64,000 nt of DNA from Metridium senile (taxonomy: Eukaryota > Cnidaria > Anthozoa > Actiniaria > Metridiidae): positions 14,386,207 through 14,450,206 of the forward strand of contig OX459098.1 of the NCBI GenBank assembly GCA_949775045.1, written 5' to 3'. Both the position numbers and the translations under genes were made by a program. Positions 1 to 16,945 of the stretch are shown one piece after another; within the stretch, counting starts at the first letter, position 1, and every line of letters starts with the position of its first letter. The notes under the pieces are model-generated. The model was given only the letters and a program-made list of their open reading frames with translations. It was not told where the DNA came from and made no database searches.

Positions 1-69
1 GGTGACCAGAAAACTCACTACATTACGCATCGTAGTTTTTGTCTAGAGAGACACAGCTTATTGCTATTA

Positions 70-363
70 CAGCCAAAAGACATGAAGCGTGCCCGTCCAG
101 ACTGCATTATTCGTTTTATTCAATTCTTGCGGACTTCATTCTTAATTTTCCAGAATTCCGTTAAAGTATTCGAAAACTAAATGAAACCTCTTTAAATCTC
201 ACGGAATAATCAGATTTATTATCTATATTAATAATAATATCAATTATTTTTAATATCATAATTATTTATTATGAATTTTGAGAAGTTTGAAAAACCAAGA
301 ATGTCGAATAATTAAATGAATAATGCAGTCTAGACGACGGGCACGCTTCATGTCCTTTGGCTG
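70..363. mobile_element. MITE with ~30-bp terminal inverted repeats, TA target duplication
   Basis: Terminal inverted repeats begin CAGCCAAAAGACATGAAGCG and end with the complement of that sequence. The element is flanked by TA at 68-69 and 364-365. The interior is AT-rich and non-coding. TA duplication suggests mobilisation by a Tc1/mariner-type transposase (inference). Confidence 0.75.
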
Positions 364-807
364 TAAAATAATTGAAATACTCTACAATATACTCTATATA
401 TTCTCTAAAAACATTGCCTTATTGCGGGATATTCCGAGCTTAAAAAAATGGATTTGAGGTTTTGTGAAAATACGTCTTAGAAAAAAAGGATAAATAATTA
501 TATAGCCAGCTTTTCATCATTCCATTCTTACATAAAACACTTGTATATGCTTCCTTAAAAAATGTGTGCAAAAATTTTTCATATATTATATTCTTTCTTT
601 TTTTATGTTTTATTATTTTCCTCCAATTTCTAATTTTCAAGGATTTTCCAGGTTTTCAACACTTTTTGACGGGCATTATTCCGACTTGACATCGACTTTC
701 ACGTTGAACTTCCGAACTCACCCGAATTATTGCCGATATTTCCCCGATGATTGTTACCAGATAAGTCGGAATAGAATCGGAATGGCCGCGTTTTGAGTGA
801 ATCCAAA

Positions 808-6972
<6,165 letters not shown>

Positions 6973-7030
6973 CCACATTCTAACACATGTATGGTTAATT
7001 ACTGTATATATATCAATGACAAATAATTAA

Positions 7031-7036
7031 ATTAAA
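7031..7036 (+). promoter_or_regulatory. Candidate KAT5 polyadenylation signal (ATTAAA)
   Basis: ATTAAA lies about 60 bp downstream of the KAT5 stop codon. It is the common variant of AATAAA. Only position and motif support it. Confidence 0.3.
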
Positions 7037-7274
7037 GAAATTATACAATGATATGAGGTCAGATATAGCATCATTTTCAAACAGGTTTTGTGTACATTAA
7101 TTTTATTGGCAAGAAAATGATGCCATGTCTGACATCAATATAGTGTAATTTCCTTAGCTTTATTTGTAATGTTGTGAAGTTGAAAACTTGCCATCAATTA
7201 CTTGTCAGTGTAGAATTAGTGCAAAAAGATTGGCTTTTGTATTTCAAAATCAATACAAAAAGATCTAAAATGCT

Positions 7275-7430
7275 GGGGTCAGTTGTACGAAGCCTAAATA
7301 GCACTATCCACCGGATAAATCCCTATCCAACAGATAAAACCTATACAAACTCTATATACTGGATAACTTTTATCCAGTGGATAACTTTTATCCAGTGAAT
7401 AACTATATCCTGGCTTCGTACAATGGCCCC
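7275..7430. mobile_element. MITE (family B)
   Basis: It begins GGGGTCAGTTGTACGAAGCC and ends GGCTTCGTACAATGGCCCC. The internal TATCC/GGATA motif repeats many times in both orientations, giving a long fold-back structure. Confidence 0.85.
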
Positions 7431-7601
7431 AGGAATCAAGTACATTGACAGTAATGTTTGAATAAACCAGCTAAGTTTGCTAAATTGCTTATTCATTGTG
7501 CTGATTGCATAGTGGATAGTTTCTTGATTCATGCATTCCTTGCCTACCTTTGGCTGTGCTAAATAGAAAATTTAATAATTATATATTCTATCTATACATT
7601 T

Positions 7602-7728
7602 AGGGGCTGTTTATATGGAAGCGAGTTGTCCCTGCTAGCCGGGATAACTCAATTGTCTTGAATTCCCCGGGGAACACAAAACAATAGAGTTATCCCGTCT
7701 AGCAGGGACAACTCGCCACAACTCCCCT
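7602..7728. mobile_element. Short fold-back element
   Basis: GCGAGTTGTCCCTGCTAG...GGGATAACTC pairs with GAGTTATCCCGTCTAGCAGG. The ends are GGGGCTG and CTCCCC. It is about 127 bp and non-coding. Confidence 0.65.
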
Positions 7729-7904
7729 TAGACTGAGCAATAACAAACACATAAGAGAAAAAGCTTTGTATATCTTTGTAAATATTTTCAGTTTTTAAAC
7801 ACAATGTTACTTGGCACTCTAGCAGACATTCTACAGTAAAAATATTGTACATATGCTATAAACAAGTAAAGCACATTTCAACAGTCGTTCTGAATAATTA
7901 ATTA

Positions 7905-8074
7905 CAGTGGAACCCTGTTAATCCGGCCACCTAAGGGACAGCCCAAAGTGGCCATATTAACTGGGTGGCCGTATCGAGGGGGTAAATCTTATAGAAAATG
8001 TATGGACATGCATTTCGTCGGGAGCTAAAAAAGTGGCCATATTAAGAAGATGGCTGTAAGGTGGGGTTTCGCTG
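7905..8074. mobile_element. Tigger/pogo-like MITE
   Basis: TA-flanked (7903-7904, 8075-8076). It starts CAGTGGAACCCTGTTAATCC and ends GGTGGGGTTTCGCTG. The interior repeats GTGGCCATATTAA. CAGTGGAACC termini and TA duplications are characteristic of pogo/Tigger-type elements. Confidence 0.7.
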
Positions 8075-8168
8075 TACCATGGGTAACACTAAAGCATTTT
8101 CTCAACTAGATGGGACAAAAGACAAGTGCAGCTAATAAGTCTGTGTATGTTGCTTATTAGACAGTTTC

Positions 8169-8562
8169 ACAGTTCTGTTCAGTGACCACGAATAATAGTT
8201 CCAATAGCATTTTTCACAGTTACTAAAAATAGATATTGCAAAGCCTTATGGGATGGAAATGCAGACAAACTTTGTAAAAAAGGCTTGATTACAAGGAAAA
8301 GAAGATCAATATCAGTCAAAAAAATATGAATAAGAAACAACAAGACAAAAAAAAAAACATTGTTGCAGCATATTGGTATGTATTTTGGGCTTGGCTCGTC
8401 TGTATTTCAATCCCATAATGCATCATCGTGACGTCATCTCTGGAAAACACTATTTAAGTTGAGGTTCATGTTCTTGCGCATAGCAAAACTATAAGACAGT
8501 TATCATGCGCAATAACCCGAACCTCAACTTGGAACTATTTGTGGTCACTGAACGGAACTGTT
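8169..8562. mobile_element. MITE with ~33-bp inverted ends
   Basis: CTGTTCAGTGACCACGAATA at the left is complementary to the right end TGTGGTCACTGAACGG, with AACAGTT at both tips. It lies between KAT5 and the HEPN-NACHT gene. Confidence 0.65.
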
Positions 8563-9199
8563 AAAAGAACTATTATGCTTATGTCGCTAGTGTGAACCAG
8601 GCTTAATAGATAACAATTATTTTCCTTAAGGAAATGATATAAGATATGAAAAGTTATTTAAATTAAACAAATTAATCTTATAGTTTTGCCTGATGTTGTG
8701 TGTTATTGATGGAGAAGTACAGTAGCATTTTGAGGAGAGTCGCACAACTCAATACATCATCTAAACAAGGGGGTACTCAGGGGTAACAAGGTATGCTCAT
8801 CAGGATTTTCAAAAACACCCCTAAAAAATACTGGTATTCCCTTTAAAAGAGTATGTCACTGATGATAATAGCAAAATGAGATCAGCATGGCTACAAGAGC
8901 ATTTTCTTGAGCAGAACTAATCCCTCAATCTTTGCTATCTGGTTTGGGATTCCTGTTTTTTTTTCTGTGTATGAGGACTTTCTTGTTGTTGTTCTCATTG
9001 TTAAAGTTGTAAAAGTTTAACCAAACATTGCTATTGGTCATGTTGTTGGGGTTAGATCGTCAATCACAGGGCTAAAATATTGAGAGTATGTTCAAGTAGT
9101 TGAGCTAGCTGTTAGCATGCGACCTTTGATCTGAGTGCTACTGTATTTCTTGTGTTGCAACGCTTTAACTGATTAACTGGAAAAATAATACCACTAAAA

Positions 9200-9296
9200 A
9201 GCACTTGTGGCTCAGCCTCTGTTGCAGACGTCTTATGTGGTTTGCTCCCCTCGCCCAATAAGACATCTGCAATGGAGGCTAGGCCACAAGCGCTGT
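9200..9296. repeat. Short near-palindrome
   Basis: GCACTTGTGGCTCAGCCTCT pairs with AGGCTAGGCCACAAGCGC, and GCAGACGTCTTAT with ATAAGACATCTGC. It forms a long imperfect hairpin of about 97 bp. Confidence 0.6.
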
Positions 9297-9962
9297 TTTT
9301 TTTTTGTGTAGTCACATGACAGTTGATACAAGAGTTGACTAGTTCTACATGGTTATAAAATGGGTTGATTCTATTACACATTCATCGCCATATAAATAGC
9401 TGCTTGCTTTAGCTACACTCCCTGCCTGTCTGTAAAGAAATCACAAGATTGAAACTTATTTGAGCAAACTGGGATTGTTTCTACAAACATATCTAAATAG
9501 TTCCTCAAAATAGACTGTTGTATGCATGACTTCATACCCATACTTTCTTTCCTGTCTTCTTTCTCTAGCAGCATTCCAATAGTAAACAGACAGTTGGGAA
9601 CAATGCTAAATATCACACAAATAAGTAAAAACGTTTTGTAAATGGGCTACTTCATGCCGCCATTTTGATTTTAGACTTGAACGAGTGGGATTGGGTTTAA
9701 ATTTTAAAATAGGAAACCAGAACATACACAGGGATCCTATTCTGCGCCTAGACGCTGCGCGCATAATTGGAAAACATATATCAAAAATGTATTTTTTTGC
9801 TGCTGTTTTATGGATCTTTTAACAACACAACCAACTTAGATGACAGAATCAGAATTTATTGAAATACTGCTAATCTAGGGTATTTGGATTATAGCGTCAT
9901 ATACTACAACTATACCAGAATGCTTTGCTTATTTTCTTCTGTGAAATAATTAGTACCAATAG

Positions 9963-10328
9963 ACCTTTGTCATAATAGCCGCCAACTAATTATCATAATA
10001 TAGAAAATTGCTGATATAAGGAAAAGAAAGCTATCATAGGATAGACATTCACCATTACAATACTTTGTGAAAGTTTGAGAAATAGAGCTAGATTAAATTT
10101 TCAAGAAGCTATAAAAAATTAAAAATAAGAAAATACACCAAAACGAGGCCAAAAAGCCCACAACAGAAAATTATATTCAAATTCTTACATTGTTAATTGA
10201 ACATAGCTTTATTAGCATTTTGCATGTAGCAGGATTTCTATTTATGATAGTTATTTCATATGACAGCTGCTAAAACAACAAAATATTTGTTTACTGTAAA
10301 ATAATTTCCCGCCATTTATGACAAAGGT
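9963..10328. mobile_element. MITE with ACCTTTGTCATAA ends
   Basis: Left end ACCTTTGTCATAATAGCCGC; right end is the complement (GCCATTTATGACAAAGGT). The interior is AT-rich. Confidence 0.65.
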
Positions 10329-10533
10329 TTATAATTGTTGTACTATTCTCAAGAGGGAACAAAAATGTGAATAAGAAAGAAAATTTGTCATTACAAGCAT
10401 TCTGGTACTTGTAGTGAACAGACATGTTGTAGTATGTATCACTAAATGCAGCTACGTGTTGTAGGGGAATTCCCCAATAACTGGTCATCTTGACTAGAGG
10501 CTCACCATATGCTAGTCTAAGTAGTTCTATTTT

Positions 10534-10754
10534 CCCTGGGGGGACTCCCTTAAAAAATTGATAGGGGTGCTCCATGGACAGTTGTGAAAATGACCATAAA
10601 ATGGTACACATAAATTAACTCAGATACTGATTTCAGACCCTAAAAGGCATGGTGCCAGTTCAAGACACTAAAAGGTATGCGAGGGTCTTATTTTCAACCA
10701 TCGAGGTCCGTCGAGCACCCCTATTCATTTCCTAAGGGAGTCCCCCCCCCGGGC
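10534..10754. mobile_element. G/C-ended MITE (family C)
   Basis: It begins CCCTGGGGGGACTCCCTTA and ends TAAGGGAGTCCCCC then CCCGGGC. Internally it carries repeated AAAGGTA-type motifs and GACCCTAAAAGG. Relatives are at 27443-27709 and partial copies at 14690-14779 and 15549-15640. Confidence 0.75.
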
Positions 10755-10911
10755 TATTTTTATCACGTTACATTTATTTAACTATAATATAAGAATGAGT
10801 TTTGAAATTTACAGTCATTTAACTAAGAAATTAAGCAATATAAAGTTCACAACATTTCAACTTTTCAACCGTCATTATGGAAGTTTGGCACAATTCAAAG
10901 ACAATAGTTAG

Positions 10912-10917
10912 TTTATT
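10912..10917 (-). promoter_or_regulatory. Candidate polyadenylation signal for the HEPN-NACHT gene
   Basis: AATAAA on the minus strand, about 165 bp downstream of the stop codon. Supported by motif and position only. Confidence 0.3.
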
Positions 10918-11081
10918 CATTTTCAAATTTACAATATTACAAATATTTCTTTGTGTTCAATAGTTATTGATATTGATAGTTGTTGATATTGAATACATTT
11001 TTGGTCTAAATTGTAATTAATTTGTGAAAATAATAACAATTAACACAAAAAAACATATCCTCCTATCGATCCTTACAAGTT

Positions 11082-14000
11082 CTATTCTAAATTGTGGAAT
11101 TCGTATTTCGTAAGTCCATTTCCATTCAATGCAAACAACATGCTCGGAATTACTTTATCTGGATGGTGCTGTTGTGGTACAAGCAGTTGAGATTCTTTAG
11201 TTAACATAATACAAGCAGAGTATGTCACTTTGCTGTTTAGTAAGTCAAAAAACATCAAAATAGAATAATCTGATAAAATGTATCTATAAACCAAACATGA
11301 AAATGATAAGAACACTATTTTTGCTTCAAAAAAGAGGAAATACATAGTTCCATGTAGGTTAACTATTTTATAGATAGTCCCATTATTTGTATGAAATATG
11401 TACACTTTGCTAAAAAGTTGATAATACAAAGCAAAATACTTTCCATCATCAGAAAATTTCAAATTCTTGTTTAACAAGTCTATTTGCATTTCCCAACCAC
11501 CATCATCATCATGCAAATTGTCTTCCTTTGGAGGATAGCAGTAGATTGGCTCGTCTCTGTTCTTAAAATGAATGGTTTTTAAGGAAATAATCGGAGTGTC
11601 ATCATGATCATAATCAAAATATTCATCAAAATTAGATAATTCTACAATGTTATAGACGTATATCAGAATGTGACCACACTGACTGACATATTTTATTTCT
11701 TCATCTTCGCCAACTTCAATTGTATCAAGTAACTGTCCATTCAGACCATCCAAAATGTAGATTTTTGGATCACTATGAGCCTTTACCACAATGTACCATG
11801 ATTGCTCATCTCTAAATGTGTGACAAGAATCAACACAACTTATGGGACAGTTGTACTCTTGTATTTTTTTAAGTGTTGTAACATCGAATAGTTCTAACTT
11901 GCTGCTGTTAGTTTCAGTGAAGATCAGAAATTTCTTATCAGGAGAAACACCTCTTACATGTCCACTTGAAAAGGTCTTGTGTTCACCAAAGCTGCCATCA
12001 TATTTAATGTTAAGAACTGTAGAAGCAGGGAGTTCAGCATCAGGATCAACATTAACAGCAATGAAACCATTTGTAATCTCGAATAAATCAATAAAGGAAG
12101 AAGAGCTTTGATTTTGGAAGGCAGATGGAAGACTTGAAACTATAGGATGAACAGAATAATGTGGTAGTTTATATTTAATGTACAGAGAAAGTAATTTCTG
12201 CTTCTGTTCAGGAGGCAGTATGTCTTCACTGAAGCAAACAACACCAACAGTGCTCAAACAATGGCCAAAAGATATTTTGGACTTTATGGGAACACATGAA
12301 CCATAACTGCTGATGCAAAGATACATTCTATGAAAAACATTATTATCAACATGCCATTGAATATAAGAATTTGAGGAATTACTTAATATCGCAGCCACAA
12401 TAATGAAGTCTTTAATTATTTCATCTTTCTCAGATTGAATAAGCTTGGAGCTTTGATATATGTATACAACTCCAACTCGAAGTGCAAATTTCTCACTATC
12501 TGAAATTACCAATGGCTGGTCAAAAGGTTTTTCCCCTTCTTGGACAGCTTTCTTGAATGCTTTTAGAACATCCAAACTTTTTTGGGCTAGGACTTCGCAG
12601 CCATTGCTTGAAGAAACACTGAATTGATGTTCATATTCACCATCAAGATTTAACCAATCAGTGACAGTCTTATGAAATACACTGACATGGTCATTCTCTA
12701 CTGGAAATATTGTGTGTAACATTTGCACTGCATCATTTCTTTTCATTTTTTCTGCTCCCTGAAACTCTTCCTTACTTTTAAGGCACAGGATATCATAGAA
12801 CATCTCTTTAGGGATTGGATTTTTTGTCGCAACCACAGCCATGAGCATATTGAAAAAGCTTTCATCCTTCCTTTGAGATGCATAAATGAAAGGTTTGATG
12901 AGCTCATGAATACGTGTGAAGTAAAATTTATACACTGATGAGATTCCATGTGGGAAATATTCCAGGACATCTGCTTCTGACTCATTTCCATTCTTTCCCA
13001 ATATCTTAAGAACAAAGTGTGCAACCAAAAATAACCCATCTGATAATTCTATTAGTTTGTTAATAAGATGCTCGACATTTCGTTGAGCTAGCTTGAAAGT
13101 GAAAAACTCCTTTAAATCATGTACATTTCTTGGATCTGATGGATCAATTTCTATCTGAACTACAGGAGATAAGTTACAACAACTTGGTAGAGGTCGTGTT
13201 GTGATGACAAACTGAATCCATGACGGTAAATCAGAAAGCTTTCTTTTAAGAACATCTTCAATTTCTTCTTTGAATTCGCTTGCACATTCGTCAAGAGCAT
13301 CAATGACAATAACTACATTATGATCTATACAGATTTGACTAAGTGGCTCTTCAAACAAAATGCCCAACAGCTCTTCACAGTTTAGATCAGAGATGTTTCT
13401 TCCTCGAAGTGTTTTCAACTTTGTTTCCAAAGCTGCTTGAAAACCAGTAAGAGAGTTACATAACTGTCTTGCGATGGACTGCAGCATCATTCTGGGGTTA
13501 TTGCGTTCAGAGTTACTGTGCTGAAAAAAATGGCATCCACCAAGAAATCCTCCCTTTTGGTAGATGTCACATATTTTTGCAGCTACAATAGATTTACCCA
13601 TTCCTGGACCAGCTCTAATGAGCACAACACTAGCCCCATCACTTGATTTTTGAACAGTTTCTTCGACTTGGTTCAAAATCCATTGTCGAGTTGATTGATG
13701 GTAGGAATTACAAGACCTCTGTATCAAGCTAGTAAAATCTACATAAGCAAGTTTAGAGATTTCACTTTCCACTTGTGTACTGGGCATCCTTGATTGGAGA
13801 TCTGACAATTTTGAATCAAGTACTTCTAGCTGATGCTTAATTTCTGTATCAGATAAATCCCAGTACTTCACCAACTGGTTGTAGTCTTTAGCCCCCAATG
13901 GAGATGACTTTAGTTCATCAATATCAACTTGTTTCAATCCTAGTGAGATAAGAGCATCTGAAATATAACTCCAGTAAGTCTCAAAAACAGTGTCATCAGC

Positions 14001-14459
14001 TTCAGCCTTGGAACTATGAGCAAAAACTTTGTTCCTGTAATACTTTATCCTGGCAAGGTTAGCTTCAAGAGATGTATCTGTTAATGGTGGTAAGTCATTC
14101 CATCCTGTGGCTGGTTTTTTAAGGCCACAAATGTTCCTCAAAAGAACAAAGAGTAAAGTGATGTCAAAGTCTTCAGATTTAGGGATGGCACCACTTGGAG
14201 GATACAGTAGGTCCCACTGATCTTGATTAAGTATTTCAAGTTGTCCTGATCGCAATCGTTTATATGGGGGTTCTCCTGCTGGTTTCTTAAGATTCTGTAG
14301 AGTTCTTTCTAGAATGTTTAGAACTTCAGCTAAATATGCTGGTGGATATATCCTATCAAACACGGTCCTCAAAGCTATTGTTCCTCCATCACAGAGAAGC
14401 CTATACAGTTTGGTATGGTTTACTTTCTCATCTGTTTCAGTAGACCATGATGTAGCCAT
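11082..14459 (-). CDS. HEPN-NACHT STAND NTPase with C-terminal propeller-like region
   Basis: One uninterrupted exon of 1125 aa. I start at ATG 14459-14457 (MATSWSTETDEK). The open frame extends nine codons further but there is no upstream ATG, and a splice acceptor (TTTACAG on the minus strand, AG at 14493-14492) lies just upstream. Residues about 15-175 resemble the DZIP3-type HEPN domain. It has the HEPN RNase signature R142-NKVFA-H148. The NACHT domain spans about 275-430: Walker A GPGMGKS (284-290), Walker B VVIVIDALDEC (382-392) and the sensor-like VITTRP (418-423). The middle is helical. From about 780 to the end, degenerate beta-strand repeats suggest a WD40 or similar beta-propeller. 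By analogy with STAND proteins, the C-terminal part would sense a ligand, NACHT would oligomerise with ATP, and HEPN would cut RNA. That function is inferred. The gene is divergent from NXF1. Confidence 0.9.
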   Translation of the reverse strand: MATSWSTETDEKVNHTKLYRLLCDGGTIALRTVFDRIYPPAYLAEVLNILERTLQNLKKPAGEPPYKRLRSGQLEILNQDQWDLLYPPSGAIPKSEDFDITLLFVLLRNICGLKKPATGWNDLPPLTDTSLEANLARIKYYRNKVFAHSSKAEADDTVFETYWSYISDALISLGLKQVDIDELKSSPLGAKDYNQLVKYWDLSDTEIKHQLEVLDSKLSDLQSRMPSTQVESEISKLAYVDFTSLIQRSCNSYHQSTRQWILNQVEETVQKSSDGASVVLIRAGPGMGKSIVAAKICDIYQKGGFLGGCHFFQHSNSERNNPRMMLQSIARQLCNSLTGFQAALETKLKTLRGRNISDLNCEELLGILFEEPLSQICIDHNVVIVIDALDECASEFKEEIEDVLKRKLSDLPSWIQFVITTRPLPSCCNLSPVVQIEIDPSDPRNVHDLKEFFTFKLAQRNVEHLINKLIELSDGLFLVAHFVLKILGKNGNESEADVLEYFPHGISSVYKFYFTRIHELIKPFIYASQRKDESFFNMLMAVVATKNPIPKEMFYDILCLKSKEEFQGAEKMKRNDAVQMLHTIFPVENDHVSVFHKTVTDWLNLDGEYEHQFSVSSSNGCEVLAQKSLDVLKAFKKAVQEGEKPFDQPLVISDSEKFALRVGVVYIYQSSKLIQSEKDEIIKDFIIVAAILSNSSNSYIQWHVDNNVFHRMYLCISSYGSCVPIKSKISFGHCLSTVGVVCFSEDILPPEQKQKLLSLYIKYKLPHYSVHPIVSSLPSAFQNQSSSSFIDLFEITNGFIAVNVDPDAELPASTVLNIKYDGSFGEHKTFSSGHVRGVSPDKKFLIFTETNSSKLELFDVTTLKKIQEYNCPISCVDSCHTFRDEQSWYIVVKAHSDPKIYILDGLNGQLLDTIEVGEDEEIKYVSQCGHILIYVYNIVELSNFDEYFDYDHDDTPIISLKTIHFKNRDEPIYCYPPKEDNLHDDDGGWEMQIDLLNKNLKFSDDGKYFALYYQLFSKVYIFHTNNGTIYKIVNLHGTMYFLFFEAKIVFLSFSCLVYRYILSDYSILMFFDLLNSKVTYSACIMLTKESQLLVPQQHHPDKVIPSMLFALNGNGLTKYEFHNLE

Positions 14460-14689
14460 TACACCTTTATTAAGAATCCAGCACAATTAACCTGTAAATG
14501 AAAAATGAAACAGTTTAATTTCTTAGTAAACACTGGGCGTTCTCAACATTATTTTATCTAATTAGGAATAATTAAGAATTCTAAGTTAGTCATAAAAACC
14601 TATTATTCATTAGTTCAAAATAATCTGCGCAATCCTGTTAGTAATGGATAGAAATATTAAAGCTTACAATATAATAAAAAAGGAGAGGG

Positions 14690-14779
14690 GAGGGGTACTC
14701 CGTTTGTCAAGTAGTAGGGGTGAGCGGCATACCTTTTAGGGTTATAAAAATATGGTTCCATACCTTTTACTCTGCTTTG
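14690..14779. mobile_element. Partial family-C MITE
   Basis: GGGGAGGGGTACTCCG, AGTAGTAGGGGTGAGCGGCA and TACCTTTTAGGGTT match the left half of the element at 27443-27709. It is interrupted by the insertion at 14780 and no matching right end follows directly. Confidence 0.55.
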
Positions 14780-14973
14780 CACAGGCAGCCCAACTAGTAT
14801 ATCTGAGGACTTTTTTAATGAGAATAAAATTATACACCACAGGAACCCCACCTGCACGCTCAAAGATTAACAAAAATCAGCTATTTTTCAATATGGTGCT
14901 CAGTGTGCAATTTGAAAAAGAACTTTATTCTCATTTTAGAAAATCCTCAGACCAACTAGTTGGGCTGCCTGTG
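14780..14973. mobile_element. MITE with perfect 19-bp inverted ends and 7-bp target duplication
   Basis: The ends are CACAGGCAGCCCAACTAGT and its exact complement. TGCTTTG is duplicated at 14773-14779 and 14974-14980. The length of the duplication suggests a hAT- or P-type transposase (inference). It is nested in a family-C element and sits in the candidate 5' intron of the HEPN-NACHT gene. Confidence 0.85.
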
Positions 14974-15155
14974 TGCTTTGTTGCTAAAAATTAGCTTGTC
15001 TGGCAAGGACATTGCACAGCTGTACCTTTAGCAGTTATTTTTATCTGTGCATACCAACAAATTTAGAACAATTTAAAAATCTCGCAATTCTTCCCTGTTT
15101 TGAAATTGAGCTCACCCCAGAAGTTTTGAACCCCCCGCCAAGATGGCGGCATTAA

Positions 15156-16150
15156 TGCACTAGTCAAAGTAAACCCCCACCCCCCCCCAACCCGGGACAG
15201 GGTGGGGGCAATGTGGGGCTTGGGATCACTTTTGTCAAGCAATGGTGCCCAAGGGGGTGGGGATAAAGTGAATATTTTACTAGTGTGTTAATATAGTGGG
15301 GCATTAGGTCGGGATTGGTTCGAGTATTAAGAAGAGGCCTGGAAACTAAACATTCTCTTAGGAGAAGGACTGGTAACGAAAAATCACTTTAAAGATAGCT
15401 TGGGCTCCCTGTGGCTCTATATGAAAGTCAAGGAGCCCCCCACAGATTTGTTGAACCGCAAGGTCAGTTATACAAAACTGGAATGCATTGATGACAAATC
15501 GCTGAAAAACAAGGTATTAAAAAGCCAAGCAAGTCGATAGCTTTGTTCCCCCGGGTGCTTGACGGACGGTTTTGAAAAAGGTACGCATAAATTAACTCAG
15601 ATAGTGATTTCAGACCCTAAAAGGTACGACCACATTAAAAAAAAATTGTGACAGCAATCAATGCAAGATTGTATGGTTTCATTTCGACTGTGTTGGCATG
15701 TAGCCCCACCTGGTCAATGGTTTTGCCCAGTATGCTTAAAATGTTAAAATTTGAAATAAAAACTATTTGCTATGATGATGACTCAACCATATATATATAT
15801 ACTTATCTAAAGATAATTTTATTTTTGTTATTTTATAAAAGTGTAAACAATATATCCGTGAAACACAAAATGCAATTTTGTACAAAAGAGTGCTAATTAA
15901 GCTATAGAAAACAAAGGATTTCGTACAAAATCACTTTTTTTTTCACTTATAAAGTTTCACGTATATTCTAACAGTTTTACTCTATTATCATTTTTGACTC
16001 CAGGGCGTCGGGGATTTGATTTCCATTTCTCTCCCACTAAGTGGGGTATTTACCAACATTTGCCAAGTCAAATTTTCAAATGCCCCACTTATCCCCACCC
16101 TGTCCCGGGTTGGGGGGGGGGGGGGGGGGGGTTTACTTTGACTAGTGCAT
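15156..16150. mobile_element. ~1-kb element with long G/C-rich inverted ends
   Basis: TGCACTAGTCAAAGTAAACC at the left and its complement at the right, each continuing through a C or G run into CCCGGGACAGGGTGGGG and its complement, about 60 bp in all. The interior has no transposase ORF. It contains a family-C fragment (15549-15640). Confidence 0.75.
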
Positions 16151-16482
16151 AACCTTGAAAACGTCTATTGCGAGAGTGGAGCATAGAAATTGTTTAAAAA
16201 CCTTTAAAATATTCAGCGTTTTTTGAAATTGAGTTCTGACAACGAGATACAATTCATCAGACCCTAAATATAATCTTGATCGTTTAATGTGCTCATTTTT
16301 TAGAAGACATCGACAACTAGTCTAAACTAATACCTCCATACTTTCACTTTCGTAATTTCATCAACGTCATCAATAACGAAGGAAATAACTAGCTTAAAGT
16401 TTAGCGTAGTTCATGTCGTGAAAGTAAAGTATAGCTAGATAACTAGATCTCATGTTAAGTAGTGTATTAATTAACACTCACC

Positions 16483-16945
16483 TGGGTGTAGTTTAACCAT
16501 TTTTTACGAGAAATGTCTGATCGCTCGATCGCTATTATTACAAAAGTTTATCAAGTTTGTCATTGTGAAGTCCCAAAGAAATGATCTAGTTCTGCCTGTC
16601 TTTCCACAAACGAAGCCAGACATCGTCAACACCTTAAAGGCATACTTGACACGAGAGTTATAGTTCTACATGGTGATAAAATGGGTAGATTCTATCACAC
16701 ATTAATCCTCGTAGAATTGGTTGCTTCAGAAAGTCAGACAGAGAGCTTGGGGTGTGTGCTACTGCAGTATAAATCATGCAAATGGTTATGGGTCGGATGT
16801 CTTGTCTAATGTCTGTCTGCAAGGCCAGGTTACCAATTCGGCACGTTGTTGTATAAGCTGAGGTTCAAGCTGAGGTTGTAGTTCTGTGTCGTTCCTGATA
16901 TCATCATTTTATCGCTAGTTATTCTATCGTTTTGTGGCTGCTAAC
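16483..16945. promoter_or_regulatory. Putative shared promoter region of the divergent gene pair
   Basis: This is the interval between the candidate first exon of the HEPN-NACHT gene (minus) and the NXF1 start codon (plus). No TATA box is evident near the NXF1 start. A segment at 16660-16740 resembles 9330-9400 (GTTCTACATGGT.ATAAAATGGG), so it is partly repeat-derived. Promoter function is inferred from geometry only. Confidence 0.35.

Larger units (their letters stand above)
14491..16500 (-). other. Candidate 5' UTR exon and intron of the HEPN-NACHT gene
   Basis: On the minus strand a consensus donor CCCAG/GTGAGT occurs with the exon ending at 16482, and the matching acceptor is at 14493-14492. 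Joined, they put a short upstream ORF (MVKLHPG then stop; ATG at 16500-16498) ahead of the main start codon. The first exon's 5' end is not visible. RNA data would be needed to confirm it. Confidence 0.35.

Noticed and set aside
12743..13039. 98-residue minus-strand frame and plus-strand frames inside the HEPN-NACHT gene
   Set aside because: Out-of-frame shadows of the 1125-aa coding sequence.
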